Shown piece by piece: positions 10,399-20,494 of a stretch of DNA of 64,000 nucleotides. The notes beneath the pieces were generated by a model. The model saw nothing but the letters and a program-made list of their open reading frames with translations, was not told the DNA's origin and ran no database searches. Numbering within the stretch: the first letter of the stretch is position 1; the number at the start of each line of letters is the position of its first letter. Origin of the DNA: Shewanella sp. MTB7 (GTDB lineage Bacteria; Pseudomonadota; Gammaproteobacteria; Enterobacterales; Shewanellaceae); contig NZ_CP085636.1 in assembly GCF_027571385.1 (NCBI RefSeq), positions 2,790,001-2,854,000 of the forward strand, read 5' to 3'. The position numbers and the translations under genes are program-made.

Positions 10399-12132
10399 TC
10401 AGCTGGAAAATTTCATTTTTTCGAGCAACTTGGCAAAAAAACCAGTTTCTTCATCTTGATAGCCCGCCAATTTAGCCAATCGATCTTGAACTATTCCATA
10501 TAATGAATCATCAGGAAAGTCGTTATCTTCATCGGGGGTGCCAGCCTTTAAGCTCATCAACAGTTCGACGGCCTCATCAATATGCTCGATGGCATAAAGA
10601 TGAAATTTACCCGCTTTGACAGATTCAATGATCTTAATATCTAAATTGAGTTGTTGGGTATTCGATTTAGGAATAATTACCCCTTGGCGACCTGTTAGAC
10701 CTCGGCGTGCACAGAGGTTATAGAAACCCTCGATTTTTTCATTAACACCCCCAATAGCCTGTACATGGCCAAATTGATCTAGCGCACCTGTAACAGCAAT
10801 ACTCTGATCTATTGGTTTTTCAGCAATGGCTGAAATCAAGCTGCAATATTCGGCTAAGGAAGCACTGTCACCATCAATTTCTTGATAAGATTGTTCAAAT
10901 ACAATATTAGCATTGAGGTGTAAAGGGGCATCTTTACCAAATATTCGATAAAGGCAAGCGGATAAAATCATCATACCTTTTGCATGAATATTACCTGCTA
11001 ATTCTGACTTACGTTCTATATCAGCCACTTCACCATCACCGTAATGTACTGATGCAGTGATCCGTGCAGGCTCCCCATAACAATACTCTACAGTGTCCAG
11101 TACCGTTAAGGCGTTAATCTGTCCGACCATAAAGCCGTCAGTAGGCAAACTGATAAACTTATCATCAAAGTTTTGTGCTGATAACATTTCAGACGCACTG
11201 TGCCGAAATTGTTGTTGTTTCAATGCGAGTGAAAAATCTTCGGCAGTGATTCGTTCCGTTACACTGTATGCTTTTGCTTGCGCGAGCATTTGCCCTATCA
11301 GTCCTGACAATAGAGAGAATCTAAGTTGGTGATCGGCAAGTCGTGCGCTGTAAATAAAAAGAGGGGCAAGTATGGATTGATGAAGTTGAGTATTCACATT
11401 AGCAGCAACGGCGATTAACCAAGTGGCATACTCAGTCTCTGAATACTGAACTAAATCTAGTTCATTAACCATTTCACCTAAAATTGGGAATAGTTGTGGA
11501 AATCGAGTCTCCTCTACCCAACACACACTAAATTGTATGCTTGATCCTATTAGGATAATTTTACAATTAAGGGGTAAAGCCGGCAGAGATGAATGAACCT
11601 TGAATTCCCTTTTAACCAAGATATTCAGAAGTAGCTCCCAAAGTCCCTCCCGCTTCCATAATGATTCGGCACAGATAAACAGGTAGTGGCATTTTGTTAA
11701 CGCACCAGGTGTATAGTTATCAGCTGAGCTTTTTTGTTTATCATCGATAAACCTTCCTAACAGATCAGAACGTTTAATGTCACCAGAAAGGTATTGGTAG
11801 GTTTGATTTTTACACGAGAATGTTTCGTTGTCGGTTTCTGTGCTAGACCAGTTAAGCGTACACTGATTATCATGAGACTCGATATTATATAGATATTGTT
11901 CAGCTGGTTTTGTTTTGCTTGTAATTAAGCTTTTAATGAATTCGACTCTATCTACACTGGCAAAATCAGCAAGAAACATATGTTGGTTTGGTGTGTTACA
12001 AAGGAGCTCAAATGCATTCAGCACTCTTTCCTGTCCGAGCAACAGAGTTTGTGGAGTATGGTTTAGTTCTGCGAGTGTAGGTAGCTTGTAATGCGGAGAC
12101 AACGCAGAAACTGGAATGGCAATTGAATTCAT
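10399..12132 (-). CDS. Lon-family ATP-independent-type protease (YcbZ/LonB-like)
   Basis: A 577-residue protein with a degenerate AAA-like N-terminal half and a C-terminal Lon protease domain. The catalytic serine is in GDSASLAEYCSLISA, with the lysine expected in the following SIAVTGALDQFGHVQAIGGVNEKIEG block, a hallmark of Lon peptidases. It matches the YcbZ group (E. coli YcbZ, about 586 residues), which stands next to fabA in enterobacteria as here. The N-terminus lacks a clear Walker A, so ATP-driven unfolding is doubtful. Substrates are unknown. Confidence 0.85.
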   Translation of the reverse strand: MNSIAIPVSALSPHYKLPTLAELNHTPQTLLLGQERVLNAFELLCNTPNQHMFLADFASVDRVEFIKSLITSKTKPAEQYLYNIESHDNQCTLNWSSTETDNETFSCKNQTYQYLSGDIKRSDLLGRFIDDKQKSSADNYTPGALTKCHYLFICAESLWKREGLWELLLNILVKREFKVHSSLPALPLNCKIILIGSSIQFSVCWVEETRFPQLFPILGEMVNELDLVQYSETEYATWLIAVAANVNTQLHQSILAPLFIYSARLADHQLRFSLLSGLIGQMLAQAKAYSVTERITAEDFSLALKQQQFRHSASEMLSAQNFDDKFISLPTDGFMVGQINALTVLDTVEYCYGEPARITASVHYGDGEVADIERKSELAGNIHAKGMMILSACLYRIFGKDAPLHLNANIVFEQSYQEIDGDSASLAEYCSLISAIAEKPIDQSIAVTGALDQFGHVQAIGGVNEKIEGFYNLCARRGLTGRQGVIIPKSNTQQLNLDIKIIESVKAGKFHLYAIEHIDEAVELLMSLKAGTPDEDNDFPDDSLYGIVQDRLAKLAGYQDEETGFFAKLLEKMKFSS

Positions 12133-12363
12133 ATAACAGATGCGACTTAATGATGATTATTTAATAATGGATAGATATTAACACAGCTTGATTGACGTCC
12201 ATATTCAATTTGTGATCAAACACTCAATAACCTAGGCTTGCTCAAAAAACATACTTTACATGGGTTAAAAAGCATCGAAATGAAGACAAGTTAAGCAATT
12301 GAATCTTTTATCTTGGAAAGTGGTTTACATGGGAGGGGGATACTTATATTATTCGTTTCGTTC

Positions 12364-12454
12364 GGAGGGATGGCAGAGTGGTCGAATGCACCGGTCTTGA
12401 AAACCGGCATGGGTTTATAGCCCATCTAGGGTTCAAATCCCTATCCCTCCGCCA
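12364..12454 (+). tRNA. tRNA-Ser (anticodon UGA)
   Basis: A complete class II tRNA. The acceptor arm GGAGGGA pairs with TCCCTCC, discriminator G and encoded CCA follow (12451-12454). The anticodon stem CCGGT/ACCGG encloses a loop with TGA at 12398-12400, and there is a long variable arm and a GGTTCAAATCC T-loop. It reads UCN serine codons. The 3' half is repeated at about 12502-12553. Confidence 0.96.
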
Positions 12455-12465
12455 TATTTAGATAG

Positions 12466-12493
12466 AGCCCTAGCAGAAATGTTAGGGCTTTTT
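12466..12493 (+). terminator. Terminator of tRNA-Ser
   Basis: AGCCCTA and TAGGGCT flank a short loop and are followed by a T run, twelve bases after the tRNA CCA. Confidence 0.75.
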
Positions 12494-12501
12494 CGTATCT
12501 G

Positions 12502-12553
12502 AGGTTTATAGCGCAGCACATAGGGGTCAAATCCCTATCCCTCCACCATATTT
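12502..12553 (+). repeat. Degenerate copy of the tRNA-Ser 3' half (integration scar)
   Basis: From GTTTATAGC through TCAAATCCCTATCCCTCC and CCATATTTA this stretch repeats the tRNA-Ser 3' half and its first downstream bases (12413-12460) with a few changes, including A for G at the discriminator position. Such partial tRNA duplications are left by integrases that use the tRNA 3' end as attB. The IS630 element begins at the end of the copy. Confidence 0.7.
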
Positions 12554-12554
12554 A

Positions 12555-13652
12555 CCAATTGCATTAAAAGTTTGATCTAATAGAAGCGACTACAATCAAT
12601 GGACTAGAAATGCATTCTTCTGATGATTTTAAGCTGCTAGCTAAGCAGACTAGCAATGCCCAATTACGAATTAGATACTTAGCACTTTATCATTTCACTC
12701 AAGGACAAACTCGCACTAAAACAGCCAACATATTGGGCGTGGCAAGGGGAAGCGTGAATACTTGGGTTACGGCTTATCTTACAAACGGCCTTGAGGCGCT
12801 CAATAGTCAGGCAAGAGTGGGAAGAGTTTGCCGCCTAACTGAGGCTCAGTTAGCTGAATTGAATCAATTCATTGTAAGAGATTCAATTAAAAATGAGGGG
12901 GGCCGACTAATTGCGGATGATGTCAGACAGTATATATCTAAGGTATTTAATATTGATTATCAACTGCGTAACGTTTATCGCTTACTGCATGCCCAAGGGT
13001 TTAGTTGGATAACCAGCCGTTCGAAGCATCCCAAACAATCACAGCAAGCTCAAGATGTTTTTAAAAAACTTCCAACTGGAAACGATCCTTAACATACCTG
13101 GGCACCTATCTCTTGATCGCGTTGATGTTTGGTTCCAAGACGAGGCTCGCTTTGGTCAGCAAAACCAAACAACACGTCTATGGGCTAAAACAGGAACAAG
13201 ACCTAGGGTTGTGAAACAGCAGCAGTTTGAGTACGGCTACTTATTTGGTGCAGTATGTCCAAGCACTGGCCAAACGGAAGCCTTGATCACCCCTTTCGTA
13301 AATAAAGAGGCGATGACACTTCATCTGAAGCTTATCTCACAAGTTCCCCCTGATGGACGTCATGCGCTGGTGATCATCGACGGTGCAGGTTGGCATACCA
13401 TGGACACAGCAGAGCCCTTTAATAATTTATCTTTGCTAAAGTTACCACCCTATTCACCAGAGTTAAATCCAATAGAGCAAGTTTGGCAGTGGCTCAGGCA
13501 AAGATGCCTATCTAATAGAACTTTTTCGGGTTTTGATGACATTGTTGAGCAGCTATCCAAAGCATGGAATAGTTTTATTTCAGATAAAAGTAGGGTGAAA
13601 GCTTTATGCTGGAGAGATTGGATTAAATTGGTCAATTAGTTAATGCAATTGG
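12555..13652 (+). mobile_element. IS630-family insertion sequence
   Basis: Perfect 13-base inverted ends starting CCAATTGCATTAA are flanked on both sides by TA (12553-12554 and 13653-13654). That is the target duplication typical of IS630/Tc1-type elements. The length of about 1.1 kb fits. It carries a single transposase broken into two overlapping frames. It inserted at the edge of the tRNA-Ser scar. Confidence 0.85.
12610..13639 (+). pseudogene. IS630 transposase, split by a frameshift
   Basis: The first frame (12610-13092) holds the helix-turn-helix half (TKTANILGVARGSVNTWV). The second (13055-13639) holds the DDE catalytic half with WFQDEARFGQ, VIIDGAGWH and PPYSPELNPIEQVW, the three acidic catalytic sites of IS630. 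The two overlap at T5A6 near 13058-13068. Removing one A gives the family-like reading FKNFQLE without a break. So either a one-base error inactivated the enzyme, or the homopolymer permits slippage that restores a full-length protein of about 340 residues. The catalytic residues themselves look intact. Confidence 0.8.
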
Positions 13653-13661
13653 TATTAAAGA

Positions 13662-13694
13662 AAAAAAGGCTACTCGAAAGAGTAGCCTTTTTTC
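13662..13694. terminator. Bidirectional hairpin after the IS element
   Basis: AAAAAGGCTACTC and GAGTAGCCTTTTT pair over a four-base loop, with A and T runs outside. It lies just outside the right IS end. Confidence 0.75.
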
Positions 13695-13849
13695 GTTTAA
13701 AACTGTTGAATCCTAGGGTTCCTATTATTTAAAGCCAGTTATCCCTGTGCCATATTGAGATTAGGCCGCTAGCAGCAATGCTATAGCAATTCCGCTAATG
13801 ATGTGATCTTTCAAAGGGAATTTAAAGCCCTGTAGCCAAGGGCTATATT

Positions 13850-14025
13850 TGCTCCTGCAATACAGACATTCACCACATCCATGTGGCTTGCGGATGCTTG
13901 AAGCTAATAGTTATTCTCGGCTCTGGTATCCTCGGTAACTGCTCCTGCGTTACTCTACCTCCTGAATCCATTCAGTCGTGCTTCGCTCTACCTTCTGCAT
14001 CTGACCTCCAAGGAAGGAGGAAATG
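13850..14025. repeat. Noncoding palindrome-bearing repeat units
   Basis: The 980 bases between the IS and uvrY hold no supportable gene. Two units begin with GCTCCTGC (13851 and 13941), and each carries a palindrome with a central ATCCAT: CCACATCCATGTGG at 13873 and CTGAATCCATTCAG at 13962. A third hairpin, CCTCCAAGGAAGGAGG, lies at 14005. This looks like a mosaic of a dispersed intergenic repeat of the kind seen in Shewanella chromosomes. A weak match to the tRNA-Ser scar (AGGTTTATAGCGC) lies at 14297. The AT-rich part before 14635 should hold the uvrY promoter. Confidence 0.5.
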
Positions 14026-14634
14026 TCTCATTTTGTATGGAACAAAATAGACCATGCCGTTGTATATCGAAAGCCTCTAACTCAGCATTAAAGGGCTTTG
14101 CTACTTGTTGAACATCAGCCGCACTACGTGAGCCACTCAGGCATTCCACTTTTGCTTTGCATTGACGTAAAAGGGAGCAACCATTTCTTCATCAATGCGC
14201 CTTGAATTGAAAACCTGAGAGGCTCTGAATTGATCACTTATTTAGTGGAATTGGTATTTAGTCGCTTTTGTATTCTAGATTAAGTTGCATATCCGCAGGT
14301 TTATAGCGCCGATATATAGTTTTTTTTAGATTTATGGGTTGAACCCTGAAATTTCTATTGTTTAAGCCTTCTATCCCTTCGTTATAAATGATCCTTTTCT
14401 TTTTAAGGTATTATTTGAGTTTGGGCTTTCTCTTGTTTGATAAATCTTGTTCATTGTTTTTACATTTTTAGCAAGATTTTGATTAATATAAGTAATTAGT
14501 TTAATTTATTATAGTTTATTACCTTGGGGAATTACATTTAGCGCTTTCTTATTGCGAGTATATGGGCTAAATTACTTATAAATATGTGATGGGTGGTGTT
14601 CGGTTCATCGTTTTACATCGAAGGTAGGTATGAT

Positions 14635-15279
14635 TTGATTTCTGTATATTTAGTCGATGATCATGAGTTAGTCAGAACTGGGATACGACGTATTCTTGAA
14701 GATGAGCGAGGCATTAAAGTTGTTGGCGAAGCTGGAGATGGCGAAACTGCCGTACAGTGGAGTCGTAATAATGAAGCAGATGTTATCTTGATGGATATGA
14801 ATATGCCTGGGATTGGTGGTCTTGAAGCCACACGAAAAATTCTTCGTTATCAATCTCACGCTAAAATAATCGTGTTAACGATTCATACTGAAGATCCTTT
14901 TCCAACCAAGGTCATGCAAGCTGGTGCATCTGGCTACTTGACGAAAGGTGCTACGCCACCTGAAGTATTACAAGCCATTCGGCAAGTTGCTCATGGCCAA
15001 AGGTACTTATCACCAGAAATTGCACAGCAGATGGCGCTGAGTCAGTTTAATCAAACAGATGAAAATCCATTTAAGACACTTTCTGAACGTGAGTTACAAA
15101 TTATGATGATGATAACTAACGGTGAAAAAGTAAATGATATTTCTGAGCAGTTAAATCTAAGTCCTAAAACGGTCAATAGTTACCGCTATCGTCTTTTTGC
15201 TAAACTTGGGATAAGTGGTGATGTTGAGCTTACGCGTTTAGCTATCCGCTATAAAATGTTAGATGCTGGTCAGTTTTAA
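14635..15279 (+). CDS. uvrY: Response regulator UvrY (GacA-type)
   Basis: UvrY is the cytosolic response regulator partner of BarA. When phosphorylated it activates the small RNAs that titrate CsrA. The protein has a receiver domain with the acidic pocket DD at residues 8-9 and the phosphoacceptor Asp54 in [10 protein letters not shown], then a LuxR-type helix-turn-helix ([15 protein letters not shown]...[17 protein letters not shown]). I chose TTG 14635 (AAGG upstream) over ATG 14593 because it gives the family's [13 protein letters not shown] start and 214 residues, and it puts the phosphosite at 54. uvrC follows after 20 bases, a conserved operon. Confidence 0.94.
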   Translation: MISVYLVDDHELVRTGIRRILEDERGIKVVGEAGDGETAVQWSRNNEADVILMDMNMPGIGGLEATRKILRYQSHAKIIVLTIHTEDPFPTKVMQAGASGYLTKGATPPEVLQAIRQVAHGQRYLSPEIAQQMALSQFNQTDENPFKTLSERELQIMMMITNGEKVNDISEQLNLSPKTVNSYRYRLFAKLGISGDVELTRLAIRYKMLDAGQF

Positions 15280-15299
15280 CCTCTGCTCGTTTGGACATT

Positions 15300-17129
15300 A
15301 TGTCAGTTAAGTTTGATGCAAAAGCGTTTCTACAAAGTGTCTCTACATCACCTGGCGTATACCGTATGTACGATGGTGATGGGAGTGTCATTTATGTTGG
15401 GAAAGCCAAAGATCTAAAAAAACGACTCAGCTCTTATTTTAGAATAAATATTGCTAACATTAAGACTAAAGTACTCGTATCACACATTACTAATATTGAC
15501 GTCACTTTAACCCACAGTGAAACCGATGCGTTGCTACTCGAAAATGATTATATCAAGCAGTACATGCCTAAATATAATGTACTGCTCAGAGACGATAAAT
15601 CTTACCCCTATATTTTTTTAAGTCAGCATCAACATCCCAGGCTGGCATATCACCGTGGTCCTAAACGCCATAAAGGAACCTATTTTGGTCCCTATCCTAA
15701 TGGAGGGGCAGTAAGAGAAAGTCTGCACTTGATGCAAAAGATTTTTCCGATCAGACAGTGTGAAGATGTTTATTATAAATCCCGTTCACGGCCCTGTTTA
15801 CAATTCCAAATAGGGCGTTGTAGCGCGCCATGCGTTGCTAAAGTGAGTGATGAGGAATATAAAGAACAAGTTAATCTGGCAAGCTTATTTTTAAAAGGAC
15901 GGGATCAGCAAGTCATGACTGAACTTGTCTCAAAGATGGAGTCTTCTGCTCAAATTTTAGAGTTTGAGTTAGCCGCCAGGTACAGGGATCAGATTTCGGC
16001 GTTAAGAAGAGTGACCGAGCAACAAGAAGTTTCACATGGTTCTGGAGACATGGATGTTATTGGTGCCTACTACGCCTCTGGGGTAGCATGTTTTCACTTA
16101 CTTTTTATACGTGATGGAAAAATATTTGGTAGTAGAAGCTATTATCCAGTAGTGCCAGCCAAGACTGAGCTGGATGAAGTGTTAAGTTCATTTATGCTGC
16201 AGTTTTACCTCAATTCAGATAGTCAAAGAACGATCCCAAAAGAGATATTGTTAAGTCATGATTTTGCCGATCTGCCAGTGTTAGAAGCTGCTATACAACG
16301 AGCTCTGGAGAAAAAGGTTGAGATAAAAACCCATGTTAGAAGTGAACGAGCTAAGTTTTTAAAATTGGCAGTAACCAATGCGACGAATGCTGTAAACACT
16401 CACTTATCGCATAAAAATACGGTTGAACAACGCTTCTTGCTTTTGGAAGAGGCTATCGAAGTGACCAACCCTATTAATAGAATGGAATGTTTCGACATAA
16501 GTCATACCATGGGAGAGAGCACTGTTGCTTCATGTGTTGTCTTTAACCGTGAAGGGCCCAATAAAGCTGAATATCGTCGATATAACATTAAAGGGGTAAC
16601 GCCTGGAGATGATTATGGTGCGATGAAACAAGCGATAACTCGGCGCTTCGACAATATAGAAAAAACGGGGGAAATTCCTGATATTTTGTTTATTGACGGA
16701 GGGTTAGGACAGTTGAGGATTGCACAGAAAATAGTGGATGAGAAGTTTGCTAACTTAGATGTTTCACCATTATTGATAGGTGTTGCAAAAGGTGAGGGTA
16801 GAAAGCCGGGTTTAGAAACCTTGATTTATGGAGAAAGTGAACAGTCATTCACTTTACCGGCAGATTCAGGGGCTTTACACCTTATACAACATATTCGAGA
16901 TGAGTCGCATCGCTTTGCGATTACCGGGCATCGAAATAAACGACAAAAGACGCGTAATACATCGACACTGGAGTCGATTGATGGAATCGGCCCAAAACGT
17001 CGTAAAGCTTTACTGCAATACTTAGGAGGAATACAGGAAGTGAAAGGTGCAAGTGTGTCTGAACTGGCAAAAGTACCTGGTATTAGTGTAGAAATGGCGC
17101 AAACGATACATGATTCATTTAGAACGTGA
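15300..17129 (+). CDS. uvrC: Excinuclease ABC subunit C
   Basis: UvrC makes both incisions around DNA lesions in nucleotide excision repair, in complex with UvrB. The domains follow the family order: GIY-YIG nuclease at the N-terminus (SPGVYRMYD...[14 protein letters not shown]), a cysteine cluster ([13 protein letters not shown]), the UVR UvrB-binding segment (about residues 203-238), an RNase H-like endonuclease domain ([24 protein letters not shown]) and a C-terminal helix-hairpin-helix pair ([18 protein letters not shown]). Length is 609 residues from ATG 15300; TTG 15291 is an alternative. In related bacteria pgsA normally follows, but here the integrase does. Confidence 0.97.
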   Translation: MSVKFDAKAFLQSVSTSPGVYRMYDGDGSVIYVGKAKDLKKRLSSYFRINIANIKTKVLVSHITNIDVTLTHSETDALLLENDYIKQYMPKYNVLLRDDKSYPYIFLSQHQHPRLAYHRGPKRHKGTYFGPYPNGGAVRESLHLMQKIFPIRQCEDVYYKSRSRPCLQFQIGRCSAPCVAKVSDEEYKEQVNLASLFLKGRDQQVMTELVSKMESSAQILEFELAARYRDQISALRRVTEQQEVSHGSGDMDVIGAYYASGVACFHLLFIRDGKIFGSRSYYPVVPAKTELDEVLSSFMLQFYLNSDSQRTIPKEILLSHDFADLPVLEAAIQRALEKKVEIKTHVRSERAKFLKLAVTNATNAVNTHLSHKNTVEQRFLLLEEAIEVTNPINRMECFDISHTMGESTVASCVVFNREGPNKAEYRRYNIKGVTPGDDYGAMKQAITRRFDNIEKTGEIPDILFIDGGLGQLRIAQKIVDEKFANLDVSPLLIGVAKGEGRKPGLETLIYGESEQSFTLPADSGALHLIQHIRDESHRFAITGHRNKRQKTRNTSTLESIDGIGPKRRKALLQYLGGIQEVKGASVSELAKVPGISVEMAQTIHDSFRT

Positions 17130-17163
17130 TTTATCGCGTTCTATTTTGTGCCTAATTTTATTC

Positions 17164-17188
17164 AAAAGGCTGAGCTGTAAGCCTTTTA
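17164..17188. terminator. Hairpin downstream of uvrC
   Basis: AAAAGGCT and AGCCTTTT form an eight-pair stem over an eight-base loop, about 35 bases after the uvrC stop. The T residues lie in the stem, so termination may be partial. Confidence 0.5.
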
Positions 17189-17210
17189 TCAAAATGTGCT
17201 GTTTTATTCC

Positions 17211-17251
17211 GTACCATAGTACTTCACGATTTTTGTACCAAACTGTGTACA
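17211..17251. promoter_or_regulatory. Palindromes upstream of the integrase
   Basis: GTACCATAGTAC (17211-17222) and TGTAC-N8-GTACA (17234-17251) lie 30-70 bases before the integrase ATG. They may be integrase arm sites, an operator, or part of attL. Confidence 0.4.
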
Positions 17252-17281
17252 GAATTTTAGCTTTTAGATAGAGAAGGTCTT

Positions 17282-18547
17282 ATGGCTATTATCGACTCTT
17301 GGTTAAAAACAACAAACGGACAACTCCAATCAAAGGCGTTTGAACGAAGCGATCGTGATGGGCTGAGTGTTAGGGTTAGCAAGAAAGGTAAAATTACTTT
17401 TCAAATGCGATACCGTTACCAAGACAAGCCTATTCGTATTTCAATCGGCTCCTATCCAAATGTAACCTTAAAGTCTGCTCGAGAGGTTTGCGTTGCATAC
17501 CGTGCAGAACTCGAGAAAGGGTTCGACCCTCGTATTGTTATCCGCGATGAAGCTGTTCAGAAGAATGAGCTAACGACAGCAGTGTTTTTTGAAGAGTGGT
17601 TTAAATCAAAATTTGAGATAACGAGAAGTAACATTAAAGAAGATACGTTGCTTGAATATAAGAACGTAGTCCGCAGACATATCTTACCTAAACTCGGAAA
17701 ATACCCCATAGAACATATCACGTTGAGCAAATGGCTCGATCTCTTTGAGTCGCTAGCGAGTACAGTTCCGTCCGCTGCAAGGCTAGGGCTTGGTGTTTGT
17801 CGTCGTGCTTTGAAGTGGGGGGTTAGAAGAAAGCTCATCACAGTTAACCAACTGGCCAATATTGAAGCCAAAGAGGATCTAAATATTACACGTAACACCC
17901 GTAAGCGAGTGTTTACCGATGAAGAATTAGCAGTGCTGCTTAGAGCTGTTGAGTTTTGTGATATGGAGCCTAGCAGACGTATATTCATTTTCATGGAGCT
18001 ATTTTTTGGTTGTCGATCCCATGAATTACGTCTGGCTAAAAAGTCTCATTTTGACTTAGATAGGTTGATTTGGACTGTCCCTCCTGAAAATCACAAAACG
18101 GGATCTAAATCTGGTCACTCCATTGTCAGACCAATAATTACAGAGATCGTGCCAATTATTGAGATGCTTAAGGAGTTATCACAAACTGAGTACATGTTTT
18201 ACTCTAAGGACCTGGTTGGCGAAGTGTTCGAAAAATCGCAGGTTTCTCGGTTTGCGCATACCGTTCAAAACTGGATAAAGCGTAATGAGCCAAACATGGA
18301 ATTTCCGTATTGGAGTATGCATGATTTACGTAGAACCCAGCGAACCCGCATGTCTAAAATCACCCGCACCGAAGTGGCTGAAACGATGCTGGGTCATAAG
18401 CTTGCCGGTATGCAGTCTATTTATGACCATCATGATTATATTGAGGAACAATCTGCTGCTTACACGATTTGGTGGAACCAGCTGCAACGTATCAAGAGTC
18501 CTGAAGATCCATCTAGTAATGTGGTCGAATTGAAAATATCCCATTAA
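17282..18547 (+). CDS. int: Tyrosine-type site-specific integrase, DUF4102 arm-binding type
   Basis: A 421-residue tyrosine recombinase that would integrate and excise the element. The N-terminal DUF4102 domain (residues 1-85, with GLSVRVSKKGKITFQMRY and SIGSYPNVTLKSAR) binds arm sites. A core-binding SAM-like domain follows, then the catalytic domain with Arg245 (FFGCRSHELRL), the His-x-x-Arg box at 347-350 (MHDLRR), a GH box (LGHKL) and nucleophile Tyr381 (MQSIYDHHDY). All key residues are present. GAGAAGG lies close upstream. The gene reads away from uvrC, so the left attachment site should be between 17130 and 17280. Confidence 0.93.
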   Translation: MAIIDSWLKTTNGQLQSKAFERSDRDGLSVRVSKKGKITFQMRYRYQDKPIRISIGSYPNVTLKSAREVCVAYRAELEKGFDPRIVIRDEAVQKNELTTAVFFEEWFKSKFEITRSNIKEDTLLEYKNVVRRHILPKLGKYPIEHITLSKWLDLFESLASTVPSAARLGLGVCRRALKWGVRRKLITVNQLANIEAKEDLNITRNTRKRVFTDEELAVLLRAVEFCDMEPSRRIFIFMELFFGCRSHELRLAKKSHFDLDRLIWTVPPENHKTGSKSGHSIVRPIITEIVPIIEMLKELSQTEYMFYSKDLVGEVFEKSQVSRFAHTVQNWIKRNEPNMEFPYWSMHDLRRTQRTRMSKITRTEVAETMLGHKLAGMQSIYDHHDYIEEQSAAYTIWWNQLQRIKSPEDPSSNVVELKISH

Positions 18548-18921
18548 GGCTAATGGGGGTCAATGATGATCCGCCTTTGTCGCTTATGTTTCGATTTTAG
18601 TGCCCATTATGAGTTACACAGCTGTCAGATTTTTATGGAGTGCTATTAATTTTTGTCTAAATATCCCTAAAATTATGCTTAATCAGTGCACGGCATTCAG
18701 GAGATACGAGGCAAGTTTGTTCAACCTGCAAATATGACAGTGCGGTTTTACAAGTAATAATTTAAAGGGGTTATAAATTAATTGCTTATCGATATACGTG
18801 CTTATAAGTTTAATCAGATAATCGCCCAAGACGTATATACAAATATTAGCTATAAAATGTATTCTTGTCATTTGGCTTATATAATAATTTCAATATATTA
18901 AATATGGTAGTAGGGATTTAG
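18548..18921. other. Intergenic stretch after the integrase
   Basis: I see no supportable gene in these 374 bases. CCCATTA/TAATGGG makes a hairpin across the integrase stop, and the rest is AT-rich. A 26-base segment at 18832-18857 (starting CGTATATACAAAT) is 23/26 identical to 24345-24370, where the first integron cassette begins. Confidence 0.5.
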
Positions 18922-20106
18922 ATGGCGAGTATAGAAAGTGCTTTATTAACGGAGTCTTGTGCGTTGTGTAATATCCCTTGGGGTGTGTCAAGACATAGTC
19001 CTGAACACATAATTCCAGAGTCTATTGGCGGAAGAAAAACGGTGACAGGATTTATATGTGAGTCTTGCAATAATGACAGTGGTGGAACTTGGGATAAGGA
19101 ATTGAGTTCACAGCTAAAAAGCTTTTCTGCATTGCTTGGTGTGAAGCGTCAAAAGGGGAAAAAGCCATTTTTTGACTTTCAGACAAGGGCTGGGGAATCT
19201 ATTAGATTCGAAGTTGATGGGACGTTAAGTTTTACTGGTAAGTCAACAGTAACAGATACTATAGATCCGTCCAAAGGGACTGGAAATGTTTCTGTGAGGG
19301 CTAGAACACACGGGCAAGCTGATAAAATAATGGAAGGTCTCAAAAATAAGTATTTAAAAATGGGAGCTAAAACGGTTACTTTTAGTAAACGAGAATCTAC
19401 TCAGTATTTTCAGCAACAAGTACCCATACAAACATCCTTTGGTGGGGATTTTGCCGGAAAATCGTTAGTGAAATCAGTGTGGGCTCTTGCCGCACTGAGT
19501 GAGATTGAGCCTTCATCTTGCGAGAAAGCATATGATTACTTGGTAAATGGCGGTGAGACATGTTTTGGGTATTTTTACAGTAGAGATCTTTTAAGTTCTA
19601 GGCCAGCAGATATTATCCACTGCGTCGCTATAAAAGGAGTTCCCTCGAAAGGATTGTTGTTGGGGTATGTGGAATATTTTTCAGTTTTACGGGTGGTTGT
19701 GTGTTTGTCGGAAAATTATTCTGGTACTGAATTTATAAATACATATTCCATAAACCCCACAACAGCTGAAGTCCTTGAGCTTGATGTGGATTTAAATTTT
19801 GGTGCTCATGAAATAAAAGATATCTATGATCATAAATATTTTGATAATGATGAACTGAAAAATTGTCTAGCCCGCCTTTCTCTGCTGTCATGTCAGAGAT
19901 CTATAAAGCTAAATTTGCAAAAGTATCTTGAGCAAGTAACTAAAGACGTTTGTATAGAATATGGATTTGACGAAGAGCAAGACCTTACTGATGAAGAATA
20001 TATGATGTTTTGTAATCGCATTATAGAATTAATCATTCCCTTTTATGAGCGGGAGTTAGGCCTCCAAAGGAAGTCTGCCATGGAGAATAATGATATTATA
20101 GAATAA
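18922..20106 (+). CDS. HNH endonuclease-like protein
   Basis: A 394-residue protein with an HNH-type zinc nuclease motif near the N-terminus: CALC (residues 13-16), EHIIPESIGG (the catalytic His region) and CESCNNDSGG. The rest, rich in charged and hydrophobic segments, matches no family I can name. HNH proteins of this layout occur in mobile elements and defence loci, and a DNA target is inferred only from the motif. No operon partner is evident: 374 bases precede it and 373 follow it. Codon use is AT-rich compared with the core genes, which suggests transfer. Confidence 0.65.
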   Translation: MASIESALLTESCALCNIPWGVSRHSPEHIIPESIGGRKTVTGFICESCNNDSGGTWDKELSSQLKSFSALLGVKRQKGKKPFFDFQTRAGESIRFEVDGTLSFTGKSTVTDTIDPSKGTGNVSVRARTHGQADKIMEGLKNKYLKMGAKTVTFSKRESTQYFQQQVPIQTSFGGDFAGKSLVKSVWALAALSEIEPSSCEKAYDYLVNGGETCFGYFYSRDLLSSRPADIIHCVAIKGVPSKGLLLGYVEYFSVLRVVVCLSENYSGTEFINTYSINPTTAEVLELDVDLNFGAHEIKDIYDHKYFDNDELKNCLARLSLLSCQRSIKLNLQKYLEQVTKDVCIEYGFDEEQDLTDEEYMMFCNRIIELIIPFYERELGLQRKSAMENNDIIE

Positions 20107-20462
20107 GAGATCGTTTCCGTTTGTGGGCCAAAGTTGACAATACAATCGACAGCGACCTATTTTGCTCGGCTCATTAATGTCTAATTGTTAGTCAACAGAA
20201 CATTTCTGCAACTGTACTCACATATAACTCAATCCGAGTGATTCTTTTTCTGAAGTTTACATTGAAAGAACCTTCTACCTTCATTTGCTCTAAGCGTATT
20301 GAAAAGCTTCAAGGAAATGCTAAGAGTCGTTGTGAATCCACTGAATATTTAAACCTGCTCGCTGTTTGTTCGACTAGACGGTTAAACACCCAATTCACTG
20401 TTTTTATTTGATTTATAATCTATATACATATAAATATTCGCAGGAAATCAACTGTTGATATA

Positions 20463-20482
20463 TACTGTATATAAAAACAGTG
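20463..20482 (+). promoter_or_regulatory. LexA-binding site (SOS box) of umuDC
   Basis: TACTGTATATAAAAACAGTG contains CTGT-N8-ACAG with an AT-rich centre, a near-consensus LexA site. It ends 12 bases before the umuD ATG, so LexA would block transcription start. The 370 bases upstream, after the HNH gene, hold no supportable gene. Confidence 0.85.
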
Positions 20483-20494
20483 CTTGGTTGGATT

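Noticed and set aside
14297..14350. A third tRNA-Ser scar
   Set aside because: Only AGGTTTATAGCGC and a weak GGGTTGAACCC match; too little to call as a feature, noted under the scar finding.
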